DNA of 64,000 nt from Alnus glutinosa. Lineage: Eukaryota > Streptophyta > Magnoliopsida > Fagales > Betulaceae. The DNA lies in contig NC_084886.1 of assembly GCF_958979055.1 (NCBI RefSeq), positions 10,464,654-10,528,653 on the forward strand, read 5' to 3'. A model generated the notes under the pieces. It was not told where the DNA came from, did not search any database, and saw only the letters and a list, made by a program, of their open reading frames with translations. Numbering within the stretch: the first letter of the stretch is position 1; each line of letters opens with the position of its first letter. Below are positions 36,801 to 49,023 of the stretch, piece by piece. The translations under genes and the position numbers were made by a program.

Positions 36801-39800
36801 AATTGTTAATTTAACTAAGGGAGAGACTGAAAATGCATTGCCATTACAAGAATACCACAACGTCTAATCTATATGGCTTGAAGTGTTCTAATTGACATCT
36901 CTACAGAAAGTAAGAGATAATTAGTATACTTTCATACTCTTGGAAGGAGGTTTTCATCCCAAAAACAATCATTCTCTATAAAATAATCGGTCCCCTGACC
37001 CCGAAAAACTGATATTTAGCTAGTTTTGGATTTGTGAATCTAGAAAAGATGAAGCAGAAGGCTGTGTACTGAGTCAAGATTCCCAGAAACATAAGACCAT
37101 TGATTAATATAGGTTTTGTTATAAGAAGGTATAAGAAACATCTCTTCAAAACTCTACTCTAGTGAACCAAACTCTTCTATATATTTTACATATACCACAA
37201 TATACATTTCTTTAAGGTAACTTTAGTGACATACTTTGTCATGAATGATGAAAGCTCCAATGCGGACTTTCTAAAATGTTCAATAGGGTGTGACCTTATC
37301 AGCTTTATAGAGGTTGCCAATGATGCATTACATTTAAGTTTGACTCACATCTAGCTACTTCAACATAATGTCCTCCACATTCATTGTAAGATTTACATTC
37401 AGCCTAATAAGGATTATAATTTGATATTCTACATAAATTTCAAAAGAGGTGAATAATACACATTTATTTCACCCCATGACAGACGTATTTGATATTACTA
37501 ATAATCATGTTTTTCCTTCTTATCAAATTAGGAACATACAGGTCCTTGCACTACAGTTCAGAAACAGAATTCAGCCAAAAAAAATAAAAAAGTCTCCATG
37601 AGACAATAGAAATTTAAAAACTTTAAAGAGAAATGCCAAAGACAAACCTGCGAGATTTTGCAGCATCAAGAATGTCAGTTATGTATACATCATTCGGAAA
37701 TATCTGGACAAAAATACTAAGAGCATTAATTAACCATCATAAAAACAATGGAGTTTGTAACTGGTACTAAATTGATTAAAAAAAAAAAAAAAACTACTTA
37801 TTACCTATAGGAAGTGCTGACTAAGAAACAAATCATGGATAATGCGTTATAGAAACAAATTGTGAGAACCTACACTCGAAATCAAGGGCCACTGAGGGCA
37901 ACTCTTATAACTAAGAAAATCAAGTTACAATGTGCTGCGAAAGTTAAGAGAGCACAATATTTAAAGGATAATAAAACTGCTTTAATTCCTACACCCAATG
38001 GCTCATTAGCCGTGAAGCACAATAAGCTTGATAATCTACTCCCCAATTTGATACACATGTGAAAGTTAGGTAGCAATTTAAGAATGGCTCATTAGCCTTG
38101 AAGCACAATAACTTGATAATCTACTCCCCAATTTGATACACATGTGAAAGTTAGGTAGCAATTTAAGAATTAAGAGACTTTAAAGATAGACACAAAAAAT
38201 TGATCCGCGTAAAACAAATAATATCATTTTAACTTGTGCAACCCAAGAGAGTATAGTTTGCCCAGGAGGCAGCCCTAGGGCAAGAAGTTTAGAGGTCACT
38301 CAGACTTTAGTCAAACCCAGGCATTCCTATATTTTATATTAATATTACAATTAGACAAGCACCAAAGCATAAAACACCATCCGCACAAGCAACCAGCAAG
38401 TGAGGAATTTAAAACCACGCTCGAGTAACAAGTAACCATGTAAATACAACATTACTTGTCGTTGGAATACCATAGAAAACTCAAAGTATCTGTTAACTCA
38501 ACAAAAATTTTACGTCTTGGATTACAAGAGCTTTACGTAGGGAAAAATTTCAAAATACATTTTTATAAGTAAATAATCATTTAATTAAGAAGGAGAATGC
38601 TCCAGCTCACAGGAAGTATACTCAAGTTAACTCCTAACTTCTACCCAAAAAAAAAAGTGGAACGTGCATTGCCTAACATAGACATCCAATCATAGAAAGT
38701 TTTCAGAAATAGAGAAGCAAAATCAACATTTGTAAACCCTTCAAAACTCTGACTATTCTTTTCACTCTAAGTAATCCACATAAGGCACAGTGGAATAGAC
38801 TTCCATATTTTACCACTCAAGAGAATGACCATATTTTCCTTGCCAACAAGAATATATCAACAATCATACTTGGCATTGTCCATCTAACCCCAAAAGGAGT
38901 AAAGGCTAGTGATCAAAGCTCTGTTGCCACTAAACAGTAAAGCAGAAGGTGATCATTGTTTCTCCACCTCACACATACAAAACCAATCCACTATAATTGC
39001 CCCTTTTTGAAGATTATCGACTATCAAGATGTGATCATTGTTTCTCCACCTCACACGTACAAAACCAATCCACTATAATTGCCCCTTCTTGAAGATTATC
39101 GACTATCAAGATCTTCCCCCAATGCAACTGTCCAATCAAAGAATTAAACCTTTCACAGAACCTTTGCCTTCCATATATTCTTCCAAAAGACTCCAACATC
39201 CCCTTTTCCTCTAAATGCTTCATAGTAAGATCAAACATCAAATTTATCTGATCGTGAAAACCTCCAATACAACCTATCCTCACCTAACCATACAGGACAT
39301 TAAAGTACAATTTTTATTTTTTTTTTATAAGTAAGAAACCAATCTCATTAAAAAAGCGTAAGGCTTCCCTTAGTAAACTGGGAGTATACAAGGAAATACC
39401 TAATTAGAAAGAGAAAAGCGAGCAAAAAAGTCGGCAAAAGTAAAATACAAAGGGTGGACATAAGCCGTAGTCCAAAAGTACAAAATAAGGTAGAACGATG
39501 ATAGAATCTCTTCCAAGGTACTTCCCAAATCCTTAAAGTTCCTATTGTTTCTTTCCTTCAATAGATCCAACTCTAAGTTCTGAAAAGCTAGTAAAAGAAT
39601 GACTTTTCAGTATTTCATTCCCAACTCCTCCAACCTACACAAATACGAACAAGTACAAAGGCCTTAGTATCTATAGCTAATGCAAACAAATTGGAAAATT
39701 GGTCTCGAAAAGGAGAATCTCCAACCAGAAATCGTGCCAATTTGAACATGAGAACCATTTTCCTACCACAAATTTGATAAAACTTGAAAATAGATTTGAA

Positions 39801-42800
39801 CTTCATCTAATGCCTTTCCACAAACTCGACCCATGTGACCCCCTTCAAACAGCCAAAGTCCAATAACTCCAATCCTCTACACATTTCACCCTAATAACAC
39901 GTCTCCACAATAGGTCATGTTCTATCCCAAATCTCCAAAGCCACTTCCCTAATAAGGCTTAGTCAAAAGTACCCAATTTCCTTACCCCAAACCACTGACC
40001 TTAATAGAAGAACAAACCCTATCCCAATCCACTAGATGAAATTTAAATTACTCCCCCATATCTCCAAAAGAAAATTTGTCTGCAACTTTTCTAGCATATT
40101 AACTACATAAATAGGCATAGTGAACAGAGAAAGAAAATAGGTTAATAAGTTGGATAATGTGCTTTTGATAAGAGTAAGTCTATTGGATTAGACTTATTAT
40201 CCGTTAGTGATAAATGCAAAGTGTTAGAGTTAGATCAAGATTCTTCCTCTATAGATAAGCTTTAGACTAGTTGTATTGTATTAGTCTAGGTGTCACAGGC
40301 CGAATTTTTCGCTTGACAGCAGGTCCAGTTTCAGCCCCGTGATGGCCTTAGGCACAGCACCAAGCAGTCCTAAGCAGCCCCAACATCTTCCCAAGCCACT
40401 GTACAGCAAGCTTTAGGAAGCTCTTTTTGCACCAACCCGAGGTTAGGGAAATCACCAAGCACCGCACAACACAACACGCAGCGTTTCCTTTTACGAGAGC
40501 AACACCTCCTAACCTTTACAATTCACTCAACGAATATACAAAGGAATGACTAGGGTCCTTACACACAATGGAGCCTGTAATCCAATACAACTCAGCCACC
40601 AAGGCTTTACAAGGAAACCCTTCCCCGAACAGTCACTCACCTAGCTCTCAACGTGGCTGGCCCTCTTCCAGCACACAATCGTTTCCAGCAGCACCGCAGC
40701 CCTCTAAGCTTGTTTACAGCCACCTTCAACTCTCTGGTTTCCAGCACCCTTTGGCCTCCTGCACTTTGGAATGCTAGTCCCCTCTGCAGCACACTTTCTG
40801 TTTCCAGCAACCTTGAAGTCCTCTTGACTTGCTCTCAGCTACTCGTAACTCTCCAGCATACATGCAGCACTCAACTAATTCTCCCAGCATGAAGCACACT
40901 TAGCAAAGTCTGTCTAGAGTAAAAGTCTTCTAGCAATGAAGCCCCAAGCTTCTATTTATAAGCTCCAGCAGTTCTTCATGCTCCTGGCAATGGGCTGCCA
41001 CCTGGCCCACGCCCACTGCCCTCAATCAAGGCAGCATGGCATGCTGTCACCACTCAGCATGCCCAGCAACCAACCAGCCATGTGTCACAGGCTAACCAGC
41101 CCAATTTGAACTCGCCCATCCATGCCTCTCTGCTGCACAGCAGCATTTCAGCACCCCATAATACTCAGGCCACGTGTAGCAAGCATCTTGGTCCATTTGA
41201 ATTTAAGCAACAGCATGTCTAGTGCACTGCCCCCAAGGCAGCACACATGCAGGTCCTCCTGCAATCGCACAGCAACCCACACAAGGTAGCAGCAGCTCAT
41301 CCAATGCACTGCCAGCCCTCTCATTATCAGAGACAAGCCCCCAGCACATTTCAAATTCGCCCACCAGCAACTGAGCTACTGTCAGAGCCTGTCTGAACTC
41401 GCCCAGCAGCATGTCTTCCCAGTAGACAGCTTGGACAGCGCCCCTGACAGCATCACTGGCACACAGCAGCTACTCATCCTCATGAAGATCACTTGGGCAA
41501 CGCCCATGGCAGGGCCACTACCACTTTCAAATCCTTTTGCACACCCAGCACGTGCAGAAGCCTTCTGGTGCACTCATTGCACACGTGCACAGCACCATCA
41601 CTTGGGCAGGACAGTGCCACCACATGGCCACTTCCAGAAGGCATTTCACAGCATTCTCAGGGACATTCTAGGCGCCATTTGGCCCCTCTCAACAGCATCT
41701 AGCAACAGCATCAAGTCAGCAAGCAACTAAGGGTCTGGGCCACGCCCAGCCCACTCACAAGCCCCCACCAACATGTCCTGCGCCCCACAGCAGCTCTTGG
41801 GCCTCATCAGCATTAGCCATGCTCCAGCATGGGCCAAACCAACGAACTCCTTGCAGCATCCTGAGCCTTTTCCAAGCAACAACACTGAGCCATCTTCCTT
41901 GCATCCATGGCATGCCTCCCTCATGTCATGGCTCGGCGGACAGCAAGGGTGCAAGGCACACGCCCCTGCTGCCGCGCCACAGCCATTGTTAAGGCCGTGA
42001 CACTAGGTCTCTATAGTCTTAAGATAAGCTAGATAGTTGCTGTTACAGTTTATCTTCATGTAAATCACGTCTAGTGTTTATCTAGATGTTTCTATTCTCT
42101 ATAAAGGTAATGCACTGCCATACGGTTTAGTATGCAGTTTTCCTAAATATTCTATAATTCTATAAAGTCTTCCTCTCTTTGACAAATACAATTTTTTCCA
42201 ACCTACCAAACTCCTCTCCATCTTTTCAATAATAGAACTCCAAACCACACAAACCTTAAAAGATGACCCAAAAGGTAATCCTCGATAAGTCATTGGACCT
42301 TACAACCCAACACTGCAGCCAAGTCAAATGCCCCTAATACATTGCCAAAAAGTACTAACTTACTCTTACGCAAGTTCACTTCTTCCAAAAACAGCTTTAA
42401 AACAAAGTAGTAAAGCACACCTAGTAACTCTAAGGTGTTTAGAACCGCATCACAAAAGGACGGTATCATCAGCAAATAATAATTGAGAAATCTCCATATT
42501 CCACCATGATCTCCCCTACATGGAACCCTACCAAAATCCCACCTTGAACTACTATGGATAACATTTTTCTACTTCAAGCTATATAACTGACCATGACAAG
42601 ACTAAACATAATATAATTACAAGGCAGAGTGCATACTAAATTCTTTTAGTATAAATGGGCAAGCAGTCACCTAGTTCCCCAAGCAAGCACTATAAGAACC
42701 AATATTTTTTTTTTACTTAATAAAAAAGGGGAGATTAATTATACTTTATGCATCCATGGTTCGAGTCGAGTTTAATTTGCCAATCTGTGGTTTAAATGGT

Positions 42801-45800
42801 TGTATTTTATTCACCTAAAGTCTAATTGTATTTGCTTTGCTTCATGAGTTTAATGTATTCAAATTATGATGAAGTTGTTCTTATGTTTTATAGGCTTTCT
42901 TGTCGAGACATGTAATTTAAAGATATATTTGGGACTGAAAAGATCTCAAAAGAAGTGTAACTTTTTAAACCACACATTGACAAATCAAACTCGACCCAAA
43001 ACACAATGAGTAAAGGACAATTACCAAAGAAAGAAAGAAAGAAAGAACCAGCAACCTCTTTTGACTACATATCTACAAGTTGTCACCTGAATATTCTAAT
43101 TCCTAGAGCACATAAAAAACTAAGTGACCACTTAGGTTCTCGAGCTACTCAATCTATTAATGGTAACACCACATATTTCTAAATTTTTATTTTAACAAAT
43201 TCAGAACTCCTTATGATGTCCTTTCAAGCTAAGCTGACTTCTCTTTTTTTTAAAAAAAAAAATAAAAATAAAATCATGCTTGGGGTACAGGAATGATGGT
43301 TGGTTCACCTAAATCTTGGTAACAAATTTCTTGTCTCATGACACATCACTTGCTTCAGCTTTGTAACTACTGCAAAGTCTTTAATTTTAAAGTACATTAT
43401 CTAACTCGTATTGTTAATGAGGAAGAAATTCATGAAGAAATCATGAAATAATTTCATATTCTGATACCTCCACACTCTTTAGCTCCATAGTCCCCTCCCG
43501 AACTTCTATTAGTAACTCATGATTTATTTCAGATGGTTCAATGATGTCTTCAATCGTATGTTGATACAAAAGGCCTTCTAACTTTGGGATGTATGTCCGC
43601 AATGACAACCTAATGCAGTTTTCTGTGAATGCAATGACCTTTAGACCTGTCAACGCATCCTCAATCTGTTCTATGGCATCAAACCTAAAACAATTGGCAG
43701 AACAAGCATATATAAGGCATGGGAATAAGATAAAATTCAAGCAAAAAAAAATAATGTAAGCCCACAGTGGCTGAATTACCATCTGTACATATAATCAAGA
43801 TCCTGCAAAGACTTTAAATTATTTTTCTTCGTCTCAATCTGATCTTCAAGTTCCAATAGCTGCAAGGTAAAACCAAATCTCTTTATATGGTATAAATGGC
43901 CACAAGGTCAACAGATTGAATTAAAAATAAAAATTATCAGATGATTAGTGAAGTACAGCATATATGAAAAATATAATGCTCTATTTTTGGTGTATTAGCA
44001 CAAACACTTTGGCTCCATTGCATGCAAAAACTAATAAGAGATGTTAAAGCAAAATACGACTACAGATCATACAAAAACCATTAAGTTTGAAAATTATATG
44101 AATAGGATTGTGAACTCTCAACTAAAAGATACAAATCTAAATTAACATAACTTCCAGAAACTAAACACTATCAAATAAAATGATTTAGTGAATGAAACCT
44201 CCAACTTGTGATCCGCACAATCATTCCTCAAATTTAACTGATCCTCTGTACTTGAAGGGCAAATAACATGTGCACCTGCTTTTGTTTTCTTCAGACCCTA
44301 TAAAATGGCATAGAAAATAAGATGTTAAGGGTTCACATAGCTTATAGAGCTTAACACAAAAATACAATGAGATGGCTAGAATTAAAATTTTGAGACACCC
44401 ATTTAAATGTTTCATTCACATTGTTGACGTTATAATGAAAAATTATGTCTATTCTCTCTTAGTGAGCTTGCACTTTTCTCCCCTTTTCAATTTGAAGGAC
44501 GAAAAAAATTTATTACTCACTCCAAAAACTATGATATCCTGAATTGTGAAGGCGTTCTATTAAGTCTCATATTAGATAGGTGGATCGTCAATGCATAACA
44601 TGGGCATGCACTAAATCTCATATTGGTTGTGTAGGACAGTAGGTAGAACTGGGATATATAAGTTATTCCATGTAGCTCCAATAATGACTAGTACTTCTTA
44701 GGTATCACGCAGGTATAGCTAGCACTTTCCTGAGTCGTGACAAAACCTAATGACATTGCTTCAGAAAATATGCCCATCAATAAAGAGCAATTTACACATT
44801 AACCACATTAAATCTATTTTTTAAACATGGCATACTATTTTATAAGAAATTTATGATAATAAGCATATGTAATGATTATTGTTGGCGAGAGTTTTAGTTG
44901 ATGAAATCTAGCATAACGTTTAAAATCAATCAGTGAGAACTTTTTTTGATAAGTAACATCAGTGAGCACTATCTTAACAAGATAGAATCCAGATTATACT
45001 AAGAACAGAAACTGTCTGTCTCTGTTGATATGCAATGTCAGGGAATTCCAACAAACTCAACTCAAATCAGCTTAACAAAGCGTTGCCCCCAACTCTTTGT
45101 TACCCCCAACAATATGGTCAGGTCGTATTCAAAAGCTACTCCATCTAGGACCATACTTTCAGTTAAATCATGGGTCAGCATGACTTCTTCTTACCACCAA
45201 AGAAGTCCAAATTAAAAGTTCTAAAAATTTATTGATTTTGGAGAACTGACCTGTGATGCAATAAAATCTAAAACACATTCCAACCTTTCAAGATCTGCCT
45301 CCAATCTATTAGAATCTGCAAACAGAACAAAACAAATTTAATCAGCAAAAAAGGGAGTGTATGCACATGTTTGTGTAAAATGTCAGTGCTACTCTTACCT
45401 TCCACATTGGTTCTAGTAAGAACCTCAATTTCATTGGAGAACTCGGTACTTTCTGCCTCCACCATGTTAAGCTCCTCTTTTAGACGTTCCAAGTATGCAT
45501 CTAGATTAAAATCGATCCAATTCAGAACCAGGATAAAGTAAGAGAAATAGACAACAGGCAAAATGAATATGAACCCAAAGAACTTATCCTACATTTAGTT
45601 GCTCACGAAAATAAAATCCATCTATCAAAATCTCCATATCCTTTTACTTTCCAGACACATCAACCAAGCCAAAATGCTTATACCTGACACAATTGCACAA
45701 TAAATTTTACAATCTTGGATTAACCTAGATCACACAATTGCACAATAAATTTTACAACGTTGGATTAACCTAGATCATTTTCTTTTGTTGGCCGTAGTAG

Positions 45801-46526
45801 AACCCAAAACACAAGGCTCTCTCTGGTACCATTTCATATAAAATTTTCCTTTCGTGGTGCATTTTCTCAGAAAACTAGCTAGCGCGTATATATCTTTTGG
45901 TAATTTTGTTTCTTTTTAAGTTAATAAAATCCAGAAAATGTGTTCTAAAAAGTGCATCCCAAACGAACCCAAGCAATTGCATTTATCATTGACAATTAGA
46001 CACCCGTGCCGCTTGACAATAACTTCAAAAATAAAAAATGAAAACATCAAATTTTTCTTAAAGTGCTTGTACATTATATCATAGGAAGACTTACCCAAAT
46101 CCTCAACCCCTAAGGAACTAACATCTGAGGACTCTGACACAATTTGCTTCACTCTGCTCTGCATAATAGAACCCCCGACAAAAATCAGCAAGCTCAAAGT
46201 AACAACGTCAATATATTCTAATATAAGAAATGGACGAAAATGCAGGGGGCACTTTCAGCAGTACCTCGAGGTCGAGAGCGCAGTCTGTCAGTAATTTCTC
46301 CGAATCTGAAGGGCTTAGTTCGGTTACATCGTCTCCGCTACATGCGTGGAGATCTGCGAGCTCTCTTATTCGACTAAAAACCAAAAACCAAAGACATTAA
46401 AAATAATCATAAATAAATAAATAGGGATTACACACTATGCGCGGAGAGAGAGAGAGAGAGAGACCTGTGGATGGCATGAAGGTCGAGGGGCTCTGAAGAG
46501 ATATTGGTTTCCATTGCTTCTGCCAT
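33836..46526 (-). CDS. coiled-coil protein, possible CENP-O/MCM21-like kinetochore subunit
   Basis: Eleven exons join in phase: 46526-46465, 46373-46265, 46158-46095, 45500-45399, 45315-45251, 44297-44199, 43859-43780, 43684-43468, 37703-37648, 35305-35125 and 33967-33836 (1167 nt, 388 residues). The N-terminal part (about 1-170) is rich in Glu, Leu and Ser and predicted coiled coil, with [15 protein letters not shown] and [12 protein letters not shown]. After W172 a mixed region follows: [34 protein letters not shown], then a long helix and [15 protein letters not shown]. This strand-helix order recalls the RWD-type C-terminus of CENP-O, an inner-kinetochore protein. The match is by eye and the function is inferred. 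The gene spans 12.7 kb because of a 5.8-kb intron 8 full of nested transposons. The short leader sits beside the promoter at 46.6 kb. Confidence 0.82.
36245..36330 (-). mobile_element. retroposon 3' tail, minus orientation
   Basis: TTTTTTTGATAGGTAAC followed by TTTTAATTAATAAGAGGAGAATG and GTACACAAG resembles the LINE 3' ends at 38565 and 57288 read on the minus strand. The left edge is the poly(T); the right extent is unclear. It lies in intron 9 of the CENP-O-like gene. Confidence 0.4.
37997..38170. repeat. tandem duplication, unit 86 bp
   Basis: The AATGGCTCATTAGCC... block at 37997 recurs at 38083. The copies differ by a G-to-T change and a one-base deletion. It is in intron 8 of the CENP-O-like gene. 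Confidence 0.85.
38949..39112. repeat. tandem duplication, unit 82 bp
   Basis: GTGATCATTGTTTCTCCACC at 38949 and the following 62 bases recur at 39031 with two substitutions visible (ACATAC/ACGTAC, TTTTTG/TTCTTG). It lies inside the LINE relic and so arose after that insertion. Confidence 0.85.
39305..39600 (-). mobile_element. short 3' LINE fragment nested in the older LINE
   Basis: The insertion starts with poly(T) and ATAAGTAAG at its left. On the minus strand it reads KERNNR...[20 protein letters not shown], the last residues of an L1-type ORF2, then a stop and a short 3' UTR with GTATACTCCCAG. The older LINE's frame continues on both sides. Confidence 0.6.
40182..42164. mobile_element. 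short element of unknown class, split by a solo LTR
   Basis: The LINE frame breaks after RLTLIKS- on one side and GRL- on the other. AAGTCT occurs at both break points (40176-40181 and 42165-42170), consistent with a 5-6 bp target duplication. Removing the solo LTR at 40291-42002 plus one CTAGG copy leaves an element of about 266 bp that includes a TATAAAGG box near 42110. It may be another solo LTR, but its ends are not a clear TG..CA. Confidence 0.55.
40291..42002 (+). mobile_element. 1.7-kb solo LTR, GC-rich
   Basis: The element starts TGTCACAGGCC, ends GGCCGTGACA, and is flanked by CTAGG at 40286-40290 and 42003-42007. TG..CA ends with short terminal inverted repeats and a 5-bp duplication define an LTR left after recombination between the two LTRs of one element. 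A TATA-like CTATTTATAAG lies at about 40953. Base composition is strikingly rich in C, A and G with frequent CAGCA words, unlike its surroundings. Several open frames of 60-100 codons in it look non-coding. Confidence 0.85.
44929..44966 (-). mobile_element. 20-bp LINE-tail micro-insertion
   Basis: ATCAGTGAG at 44929-44937 recurs at 44958-44966. Between them is AACTTTTTTTGATAAGTAAC, which contains the TTTTTTTGATAAGTAA tail seen at the end of the LINE at 57288. This is a LINE insertion truncated to its last bases. It is in intron 5 of the CENP-O-like gene. Confidence 0.65.
45688..45777. repeat. tandem duplication, unit 45 bp
   Basis: CACAATTGCACAATAAATTT at 45688 recurs at 45733, followed in both copies by GGATTAACCTAGATCA, with one small difference (CAATCTTGG/CAACGTTGG). 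It is in intron 3 of the CENP-O-like gene. Confidence 0.8.
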
Positions 46527-46733
46527 TTTGTTCTCACTGTCGAAGTAAAAATCCTGAAACTCCCGCCCTAAGCTCCACGGAGACTGACGTGATTCACAAC
46601 GTTTTGTTGAGAGGGAATTTCAAAATGAATTTAATGGGCTCAAACCCGAACGGATTGGCCCACAAGTAAGAGGGATGGCTAGGCCCAGAACGGAGTAGGG
46701 CCGTGTTAGGTGTATAGTAACAGCATTCATAAT

Positions 46734-46784
46734 AGCTTACGCATTTTTTTCTCAAAAAAAAAAAAAAAAAAAGCTTACGCATTT
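46734..46784 (+). mobile_element. 25-bp retroposon micro-insertion with 13-bp duplication
   Basis: AGCTTACGCATTT at 46734-46746 recurs at 46772-46784. The 25 bases between them are TTTTCTC followed by an A run, i.e. a poly(A) tail with almost no body. It lies about 210 bp upstream of the CENP-O-like start codon. Confidence 0.7.
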
Positions 46785-49023
46785 GAGATATTTATGTAAA
46801 ATGGTTAATTAAATTCATTGAAAAGGTTTTATAAATTGAATATATTTATGTAAAGGTTTTATAAAAGCATTATAAACGTATGCATAGATTTTTTATAATT
46901 TTCTCTCCCTCTCTGTCTTTCTTTATTCATTTTTCTCTCCCTCTCTCTTTCATCAAAAAGCAAATATATATTTGGAAAATAAAATAAAGAATAATGAAGA
47001 ATATTTAAATGATATAGACAAAAAAAAAAAAGATAATCAGATATAGAGTGCGTTTGAAAAGTCATTAGATAAAATAGAAAAATTAGCTTTTAGTTAACTA
47101 TTTTAGATAGAAATATAGGAAAATCCATTGTAAATGTAAATGTAAATGTTCTCAAGACAATTTCCGGAAAGCTTCTCAAGAATTTTCAAAAGTTTAGCAT
47201 TTCATGAATGAAACTTCAACAAAAAGTTTGAGATTTTTTAGCATCCTTCTAATGCCTGTAGCGAAAGTACTGAATAATTTCTCCATCTTGGGGAATAATG
47301 ATGTTATTGAGGATTGATTGGATCAGCTTGTCCCAAAAAAAAAAAACAATAATATACCTTTACCAAACTTAAGCTTAATACTGTCCGAATGAAAATCAGA
47401 GCAAACTGTGGAATTAGTAAAAGAGACAATGATTTACTAGCACCTCATTTGCCTAGTAACCAGCTACGTGGGCTCTAAATGGTAGCACATCCAATTTCAA
47501 AGCATCACCAGTTAAAGAACAAGGATGTAGATTTCTTTTTTCTTCTCAAATAATCTAAGACAATAAAAATCTGAAACTTTTTAAGGATGTTCAGAGCCTG
47601 TCTTGTGTTTCCAACTGGTTTATTCCAGTAAAACCGTGAAGATGCAAATATTGCTCTCTGAAGCACACTGCCTCTCTGCCTCTGCAACCCAAGCTTTACT
47701 CACTAATTCCATAACATACAAAAATCAACTTAGCTTTTGAACCGAATCGGCAGGATCAAACAGATATTCTCAACATTTAAGAGTGTTGTTCTAACTACCA
47801 AATACGGTATAACCCAAGCCAACAATCTACAGTACCTCATGCCCATTACCTTAAACACCTCCAACTTCCGCAAAATTGACCTGTCATGTTCTGCAAAATT
47901 CCACATCCCACAGCTAAAACTTTAGAACTACTGCACCCATAACTTAAGGTTCTTCTCTAACTAAGATAAACACAAGGTATAACATGTAAGAGCACTGTAA
48001 CAAAATACAATAATAAACAAGCCATAGACAAGCAACAAACAGGAGCATCACATGCTACATCGCCCACATATTAATTAATGTTATGCTTGTTAACGACTTT
48101 ATTTTCTGTCTTTTGTTTTATGTTTGTAAGTCAAAGACATTAACAAAACAACCCAAAACACAAAAATTGTTTTCACCTTTATGTCACATCAAAACATTTT
48201 TTTCAAAACAAAAATAAAAAAGACTCCAAAACACATTAACAAACGTACAATAGCCACTAATTTCAAAAGGAAAAGTCCATAATTATAAATATAAGAATTT
48301 CACAATTATTTTATTGTTGCTTGTCGATGTTATATACCATTCAATAGAAATTTTCTAACATAACATTCATGTATGTAGTAGTATAAAGATTCTCCCCATT
48401 AATGGTTTCAGATTAAAAACTGAAAATCAAATAAAATGTCAATCCGACAGGTTGCTTTCTAATAATTCACAAGGAGATTATCAAATTCCTCTACAATTCA
48501 ATTAGATGCGAAATATACAAATATTCAAATCAGGTTGCTTTTAACAACTAGAAGCTCAGGCTTGCAACCTAACAACCAGGAAGCATTGTTTTTAATCTCA
48601 TTAGGACTTGGTGCAAAGGGAAGAACCAGCCTTGAGCCCCAAACCAAGACCAACTGGATCTGTAGACCATTAGATCCACTACCAAGGTCCAAACACAAGT
48701 AATCTTGACAGGTTCGTAATCACAGCCGCCCATAACTGAACCCATTGGTGAACCCTAGCCACCTGCATGGACATAAAAAGAACAATTAGGTGGATTCATA
48801 AATTAACTTTCTTCCCATCAACAGAAGTTAAGCTACATACACACACACACACACAGGCAGGGTGATGTGGAGGGAAATATTGAAGATGTAGTACAAAGCC
48901 AACATGAGATTCACATATAGATTCCAAATTAGATCCTACATAATTAAAAACCTTACAGCAGAGCAATTAACAAGAACTTAGAGAAAATACATACAGCTTG
49001 CCATCACGCCGTATAAAGTTCAA
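46785..49023. other. intergenic DNA between the CENP-O-like and RING genes
   Basis: AT-rich sequence with poly(A/T) runs and an (AC)n repeat at about 48838-48855. The RING gene's 3' UTR should occupy the right end. No other gene-like frame was found. Confidence 0.4.

Larger units (their letters stand above)
38565..42690 (-). mobile_element. 5'-truncated LINE relic, interrupted by later insertions
   Basis: Minus-strand fragments follow ORF2 order from right to left: RT palm with LLFADDTVL near 42480; INLRKSKL- and [13 protein letters not shown] blocks to about 42170; a break of 2 kb; then [16 protein letters not shown] from 40190; then the thumb and [12 protein letters not shown] region to about 39600; another break; then zf-RVT-like KILIVDNLQ...DWFCTC at 39100; and a 3' tail ending in ACTTATAAAAA at 38567. 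Frameshifts and stops are present, so it is dead. The catalytic FADD box is still legible. Hosted in intron 8 of the CENP-O-like gene. Confidence 0.8.

Noticed and set aside
37997-39112. Short direct repeats as a CRISPR-like array
   Set aside because: Only two adjacent copies of each unit exist, without spacers, in a plant intron.
40568-42000. Clustered frames of 60-99 codons on both strands in the GC-rich block
   Set aside because: The block is a solo LTR with TG..CA ends and a target duplication. Few stops are expected at this base composition.
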